From positions 1-28,441 of the forward strand of contig JAWKHI010000064.1 in the NCBI GenBank assembly GCA_041394885.1: a stretch of DNA of 28,441 nt, given 5' to 3'. This DNA comes from DSOI01 sp041394885 (GTDB lineage: Bacteria > Acidobacteriota > Terriglobia > Bryobacterales > Bryobacteraceae). The translations under genes were made by a program, and so were the position numbers. This document shows, in pieces, positions 24,931 to 28,441 of this stretch. The notes below the pieces were generated by a model that saw nothing but the letters and a program-made list of their open reading frames with translations, was not told the origin of the DNA and did not search any database. Position 1 is the stretch's first letter, and each line of letters starts with the position of its first letter.

Positions 24931-27636
24931 ATGTCGCTTGCTCCTGGAGACAAACTCGGCGCCTACGAAGTGACCGCACTCCTTGGGGCGGGCGGTATGG
25001 GCGAGGTATACAAGGCCCGCGACACGAGGCTCGACCGGTCAGTGGCGATCAAGGTCCTCCCCGATCACATTGCCCAGCGCGACGACGCGCGAGCCCGCTT
25101 TGAACGCGAAGCGCGCGCCGTGGCCTCGCTGAATCACCCGCATATCTGCACGCTCCACGACATCGGTCCCAACTACATGGTGATGGAGCTGATCGAGGGC
25201 GAGACGCTGGCGGCTCGCATCGAAAAAGGCCCGATCCCGCTCGAACAGGCGCTCGGCTACGCGACCCAGATCGCCGACGCGCTGGACCGCGCCCACCGCG
25301 CCGGAGTCACCCATCGTGACGTGAAGCCGCAGAACATCATGCTCACGCGGGACGGGGTTAAGGTTCTGGATTTCGGGCTGGCGAAATCGGCGCCCACCGC
25401 ACCCGGACCCAGCGAGGCGACGCTGACCAAAGCACTCACCACCGAGGGAACCGTCCTCGGGACCCCGCAATACATGGCGCCAGAGCAGTTCGAGGGCAAG
25501 GAAGCCGACGCGCGGTCCGACATCTGGGCCTTCGGGGCTGTACTTTACGAGATGGTCACCGGGCGGAAGGCATTCGAGGGCAAGACCTACACGAGCCTCG
25601 TAGGTGCGATCCTCTCCGCCGACCCCGCCCCGATGGCGCTGAAGCCATTCACCCCGGCATGGCTGGAACGGCTCGTACAGCGGTGTCTGGCCAAGGACCC
25701 GGACGACCGTTGGCAATCGATTCGCGATGTCGTGATCGAGTTACGTTCGCCGCCCGCGGAAGCCGCCGCCCCTATGCAGTCGAAGATAGCTCGCTGGCCT
25801 GCGCTGGCGGCTGCTGTCTTGGCAGGCGCACTCGCAGTCGCCGGTGCGGGTTGGTACAGCGCCATTCGGCCCGAGCCCTTGCGCCCTCTCATCCGCCTGG
25901 ACGCGGAGGTCGCAGCCGGTGCGCCGTTGGCGAGACAGCTTGTCGGCGGCGCCTTCGGTGGAAACATGCTGGCTCTTTCGCCCGACGGCCGTCGCCTTGT
26001 ACTGACCATGCGCGGCGCCGACAAAAAGGTGCGCCTGCACACGCGCCTTCTGGACCAGACCGAAGTCATGCCGCTTGCCGGAACCGAGAACGCCTACGGC
26101 CCGTTCTTCTCTCCCGCCGGGGATTGGATTGGGTTCTTCGCCGATGGCAAGCTCCGGAAGATCGCGGTGGATGGTGGAACCACGGTAACGCTCTGCGATG
26201 CTCCTGCGGCCTTCGGTGGAACCTGGGGCGACGACGGTAGCATAATTGCGGCCCTAAATGTCACCGGCAGCCTCTCACGGATCCCTTCGGCGGGAGGAAA
26301 GCCCGTGCCCGTGACGACGCTGAGCCCCGGAGAAGTGACCCACCGCTGGCCGGAGGCCCTGCCGGGCAGCCAAGCGGTCCTGTTCACCTCATCCGCCGTC
26401 CTCGGCCGTTATGATGCCGCGAACATTAGTGTGGTTTCGCTGACGACCGGGGAACGGAAAACACTCGATCCGCGCGGCTTTTACCCCCGTTTTCTCGCCA
26501 GCGAAACACACCCGATGACAGGACACCTGGTTTACCTGAATGGGACCACTCTCTTCGCCGTCCCCTTCGACCCTGTCAGTCTAACCAGCAAGGGCGCCCC
26601 GGCGCCCATCCTGGAAGATGTCACCAGCACCCCGGCGGCGGGCGGTGACTTTGCTGTCGCGCGAAACGGAACTTTCGCCCACATTTCGGGAAAGGCATCC
26701 CTGGTGACGTTTGGCATTTCCTGGCTGGACCGCTCCGGAAAAGCAGACCCGCTGCTCACTGCGCCGGGCCTCATCTATCCGCCACGGTTCTCGCCTGACG
26801 GCAAGCGGCTGGCGTTTTCGATCGGCAGCGCCACCGGGTCAGATCTCTGGGTGCGGGATTTGGATCGCAACACGACATCGAGGCTCTCATTCCGGCCGGG
26901 CCGGAATGAATTTCCGGTCTGGAGTCCGGACGGCAAGGTGATCGTGTTCCAGTCGACGGATCCGGCAGCTCCCGGGCTGTACGCAGTCCGCTCGGACGGA
27001 TCTGGTGAAGCCGGGCGACTGTCGACGGGTGACCCAATCGAGTATCCGTATTCGTTTTCGCCGGACGGAAAACACCTGGCATTTCATGGATCCGGCAACG
27101 ACGGCAGTTGGGACATCTTCACGATGCCTGTCGAAGCCGATACGGCGCCAGATGGTCCCGGGGTCCGGCTCGGCAAACCGGAGTTGTTCGTGGGAACGCC
27201 GGCCATGGAGAGCGGGCCACGGTTCTCACCGGACGGGCGCTGGCTGGCCTATCACTCGGCGGAATCGGGGATGCCAGAGGTATACGTCCGGTCGTTCCCA
27301 GGTCCGGGGGGAAGGTGGCAGGTTTCCAAGGGCGGAGGCGTCGACCCAGTGTGGCTTCCAGATGGACAGGGCTTGTTTTTTCTGACTCCTGAAGGCCAAG
27401 TTCTTGCAGTCGATTCTACCGCGCGGGGTGACACGTTCGTGGCAAGTGAACCTCGGGTGTGGACCGAGACCCGAGTGCAGAGGTATTCCGTCTACGCAAA
27501 CTACGATGTCGCGCCGGACGGCAAACGGCTCGCAGTGATCGTCCCGCCCGCCGCTGGCGGCGAGAAACCGGTCACGCACCTGACGTTCCTGTTGAACTTC
27601 TTCGATGAATTGCAGCGCAAGGCGCCGGGGAAGTAA
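24931..27636 (+). CDS. Membrane Ser/Thr protein kinase with TolB/PD40 beta-propeller (tandem copy 1)
   Basis: The 901-residue protein carries a complete Hanks-type kinase: GAGGMG at 19-24, K41, HRDVKPQN at 128-135, DFG at 147-149 and APE at 183-185. The activation segment has several Thr (LTKALTTEGTVLGT) suitable for autophosphorylation. A membrane helix spans about 289-308. The remainder is a propeller with repeated 'SPDGKRLAFS' and 'SPDGRWLAYHS' blades, predicted outside the cytoplasm. Substrates and ligand are unknown. No good ribosome site precedes the ATG, but the kinase N-terminus starts at once, so the start is likely correct. A second, closely similar kinase begins 323 bp downstream, and an 89-nt stretch of the two genes is identical. 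Confidence 0.93.
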   Translation: MSLAPGDKLGAYEVTALLGAGGMGEVYKARDTRLDRSVAIKVLPDHIAQRDDARARFEREARAVASLNHPHICTLHDIGPNYMVMELIEGETLAARIEKGPIPLEQALGYATQIADALDRAHRAGVTHRDVKPQNIMLTRDGVKVLDFGLAKSAPTAPGPSEATLTKALTTEGTVLGTPQYMAPEQFEGKEADARSDIWAFGAVLYEMVTGRKAFEGKTYTSLVGAILSADPAPMALKPFTPAWLERLVQRCLAKDPDDRWQSIRDVVIELRSPPAEAAAPMQSKIARWPALAAAVLAGALAVAGAGWYSAIRPEPLRPLIRLDAEVAAGAPLARQLVGGAFGGNMLALSPDGRRLVLTMRGADKKVRLHTRLLDQTEVMPLAGTENAYGPFFSPAGDWIGFFADGKLRKIAVDGGTTVTLCDAPAAFGGTWGDDGSIIAALNVTGSLSRIPSAGGKPVPVTTLSPGEVTHRWPEALPGSQAVLFTSSAVLGRYDAANISVVSLTTGERKTLDPRGFYPRFLASETHPMTGHLVYLNGTTLFAVPFDPVSLTSKGAPAPILEDVTSTPAAGGDFAVARNGTFAHISGKASLVTFGISWLDRSGKADPLLTAPGLIYPPRFSPDGKRLAFSIGSATGSDLWVRDLDRNTTSRLSFRPGRNEFPVWSPDGKVIVFQSTDPAAPGLYAVRSDGSGEAGRLSTGDPIEYPYSFSPDGKHLAFHGSGNDGSWDIFTMPVEADTAPDGPGVRLGKPELFVGTPAMESGPRFSPDGRWLAYHSAESGMPEVYVRSFPGPGGRWQVSKGGGVDPVWLPDGQGLFFLTPEGQVLAVDSTARGDTFVASEPRVWTETRVQRYSVYANYDVAPDGKRLAVIVPPAAGGEKPVTHLTFLLNFFDELQRKAPGK
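25129..25217 (+). repeat. 89-nt block identical to 28164-28252
   Basis: Within the kinase-coding region these 89 nt, starting CTGAATCACCCG, match 28164-28252 without a difference at an offset of 3035 bp. High similarity continues on both sides through most of the first 150 codons. This marks a recent duplication or gene conversion between the two kinase genes. Confidence 0.9.
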
Positions 27637-27637
27637 G

Positions 27638-27810
27638 TTGGACACAATCCTCGAGAAGTGGCGCCGGGTGACAAGGACCTTGTGGCGCGCGCCGGTGCTC
27701 ACGGTGTTCGCCAGTCTGGCGGCGGCGTTGTCGTCGCCGAGGGGATTCTCCGCGGGGCGGGCATTCATCCTCTCCTGAGGAACGAGTCCCTCCTCCTCAA
27801 AGCCGGCCAG
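27638..27810 (+). pseudogene. Decayed N-terminus of an ADOP/MacB-like permease
   Basis: From TTG at 27638 the sequence encodes LDTILEKWRRVTRTLWRAP and then VLTVFASLAAAL, close to the start of ADOP-type ABC permeases (MDTLL.DLR.A.RTL.R.PGFT..A.L.LALGIG). That frame stops at 27776-27778. A second frame from 27739 reads GILRGAGIHPLLRNESLLLKA, which resembles the next part of the family (GIGANTAIFS..N..LLKPL). A frameshift between them and the loss of all downstream sequence indicate a relic. The comparison is from memory of the family. Confidence 0.45.
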
Positions 27811-27934
27811 CGCGTCCTGGCTAATGCTGGTAGAAGCGATTGACCCGCTTGCGCGAGGCGTTGCCCTGACGGAGGTCGCCGTCGAGCTCGGTTACAGCCC
27901 GAGCAGCTTATTGACGATCCGGGGTTGCCCATGA
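27777..27934 (+). pseudogene. Fragment of an AraC-type DNA-binding domain
   Basis: The frame running to TGA at 27932-27934, with an ATG at 27824, encodes LVEAIDPLARGVALTEVA followed by VELGYSPSS. This is the second helix-turn-helix of AraC-family regulators (L..LA.G..LTEVA.ELGY.SPS.F). After the Ser pair the similarity ends and a stop follows 8 codons later, so the end of the domain is lost; no AraC N-terminal region precedes it. It is probably a gene scrap rather than a functional 36-residue protein. Confidence 0.5.
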
Positions 27935-27952
27935 GGGACACCGATATAGAAT
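27925..27952 (+). promoter_or_regulatory. Candidate sigma-70 promoter for the second tandem kinase
   Basis: TTGCCC (27925-27930) and TAGAAT (27947-27952) are separated by 16 bp. Transcription would be expected to start at about 27959-27960, on or next to the ATG at 27960, giving a leaderless message. No ribosome site is visible before this ATG, which is consistent. Confidence 0.4.
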
Positions 27953-27959
27953 ACAGCCA

Positions 27960-28441
27960 ATGACAGATGCATTGGCAGAGGGCGACCGCCTCGGTCCCTA
28001 TGAAATCACGGCTCGCATCGGGGCAGGGGGGATGGGCGAGGTGTATAGGGCGCGGGACACGCGGCTCGACCGTTCGGTAGCTGTGAAGGTGCTCCCCGAC
28101 CACATCGCCCAACGGGAGGACGCTCGAGCCCGCTTCGAGCGCGAAGCGCGCGCGGTGGCTTCTCTGAATCACCCGCATATCTGCACGCTCCACGACATCG
28201 GTCCCAACTACATGGTGATGGAGCTGATCGAGGGCGAGACGCTGGCGGCTCGGATCGAAAAAGGCCCGATCCCGCTCGAACAGGCCCTCAGCTACGCGAC
28301 CCAGATCGCCGACGCCCTCGACCGCGCCCACCGCGCGGGAGTCACCCATCGCGACGTGAAGCCGCAGAACGTCATGCTCACGCGGGACGGGGTGAAGGTG
28401 CTCGACTTCGGCTTGGCGAAATCGGTGTCGAGCGCACCCGG
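27960..28441 (+). CDS. Ser/Thr protein kinase (tandem copy 2), cut by window end
   Basis: The first 160 codons of a Hanks-type kinase are present: GAGGMG at 21-26, catalytic Lys at 43, HRDVKPQN and DFG, then the sequence runs off the window at the start of the activation segment. Compared with the kinase at 24931, only about a dozen residues differ over about 150 aligned positions, mostly conservative. The DNA contains an 89-nt identical block. A membrane helix and propeller are expected beyond the window by analogy, but cannot be seen. The ATG follows directly on a candidate promoter. Confidence 0.9.
   Translation, partial: MTDALAEGDRLGPYEITARIGAGGMGEVYRARDTRLDRSVAVKVLPDHIAQREDARARFEREARAVASLNHPHICTLHDIGPNYMVMELIEGETLAARIEKGPIPLEQALSYATQIADALDRAHRAGVTHRDVKPQNVMLTRDGVKVLDFGLAKSVSSAP

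Noticed and set aside
27658..27843. A 61-codon open frame between the tandem kinases as a small gene
   Set aside because: Its middle part resembles a frame-shifted piece of a permease N-terminus and it has no ribosome site, so a relic is more likely than a gene.

Overview
The window is high-GC bacterial DNA with closely packed genes. Its gene repertoire points to an Acidobacteriota genome of the Bryobacterales/Solibacter type. The indicators are Ser/Thr kinases fused to TolB-like propellers, an Oar-like TonB-dependent receptor with a carboxypeptidase-regulatory N-terminus, several Tat-exported sugar-acid enzymes, a Uma2 protein, and a relic resembling an ADOP-type permease. This placement is inferred from protein families, not from a marker gene. 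No tRNA, rRNA, CRISPR array, integrase or transposase was seen.

Layout. 1-1753 (+): 3' part of a large secreted Ig-like protein ending in two copies of an uncharacterised domain. 1758-4934 (-): a SelL-like redoxin downstream of a PDZ-membrane-GAF-SpoIIE phosphatase. 4994-7747 (+): a membrane Ser/Thr kinase with a propeller, divergent from the phosphatase. 7794-9600 (+): a zinc alcohol dehydrogenase and an SDR, meeting head-on a (-) pair (9601-11870) made of an enolase-superfamily protein and a frameshifted amidohydrolase. 11916-12581 (-): Uma2 protein. 12642-15865 (-): ftsK and uppP, coupled by an ATGA overlap. 15910-17337 (+): pyk. 17408-20854 (+): TonB-dependent receptor behind an extended -10 promoter. 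20867-22685 (-): a four-domain tetrahaem cytochrome c overlapping a Crp/Fnr regulator. 22849-24581 (-): DUF4256 protein and a Tat-exported mannonate-dehydratase-like protein. 24931-28441 (+): two closely related propeller-type Ser/Thr kinases in tandem, the second cut by the window end, separated by gene relics.

How the genes may work together. Phosphatase plus kinase, and the tandem kinases, are signalling modules. The dehydrogenase, SDR, enolase-superfamily protein and amidohydrolase form a likely sugar or sugar-acid catabolic neighbourhood; two of these proteins, and the separate mannonate-dehydratase-like protein, carry twin-arginine signals, which suggests periplasmic chemistry. The cytochrome and Crp/Fnr protein form a redox unit. 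uppP, ftsK and pyk are housekeeping genes.

The most notable signals are: a frameshift lying exactly within a perfect 12-bp inverted repeat in the amidohydrolase; the kinase duplication with an 89-nt identical block and decayed ADOP-permease and AraC fragments between the copies; the four-fold cytochrome domain repeat; and two sugar-acid dehydratase-like proteins with altered catalytic or metal-site residues.
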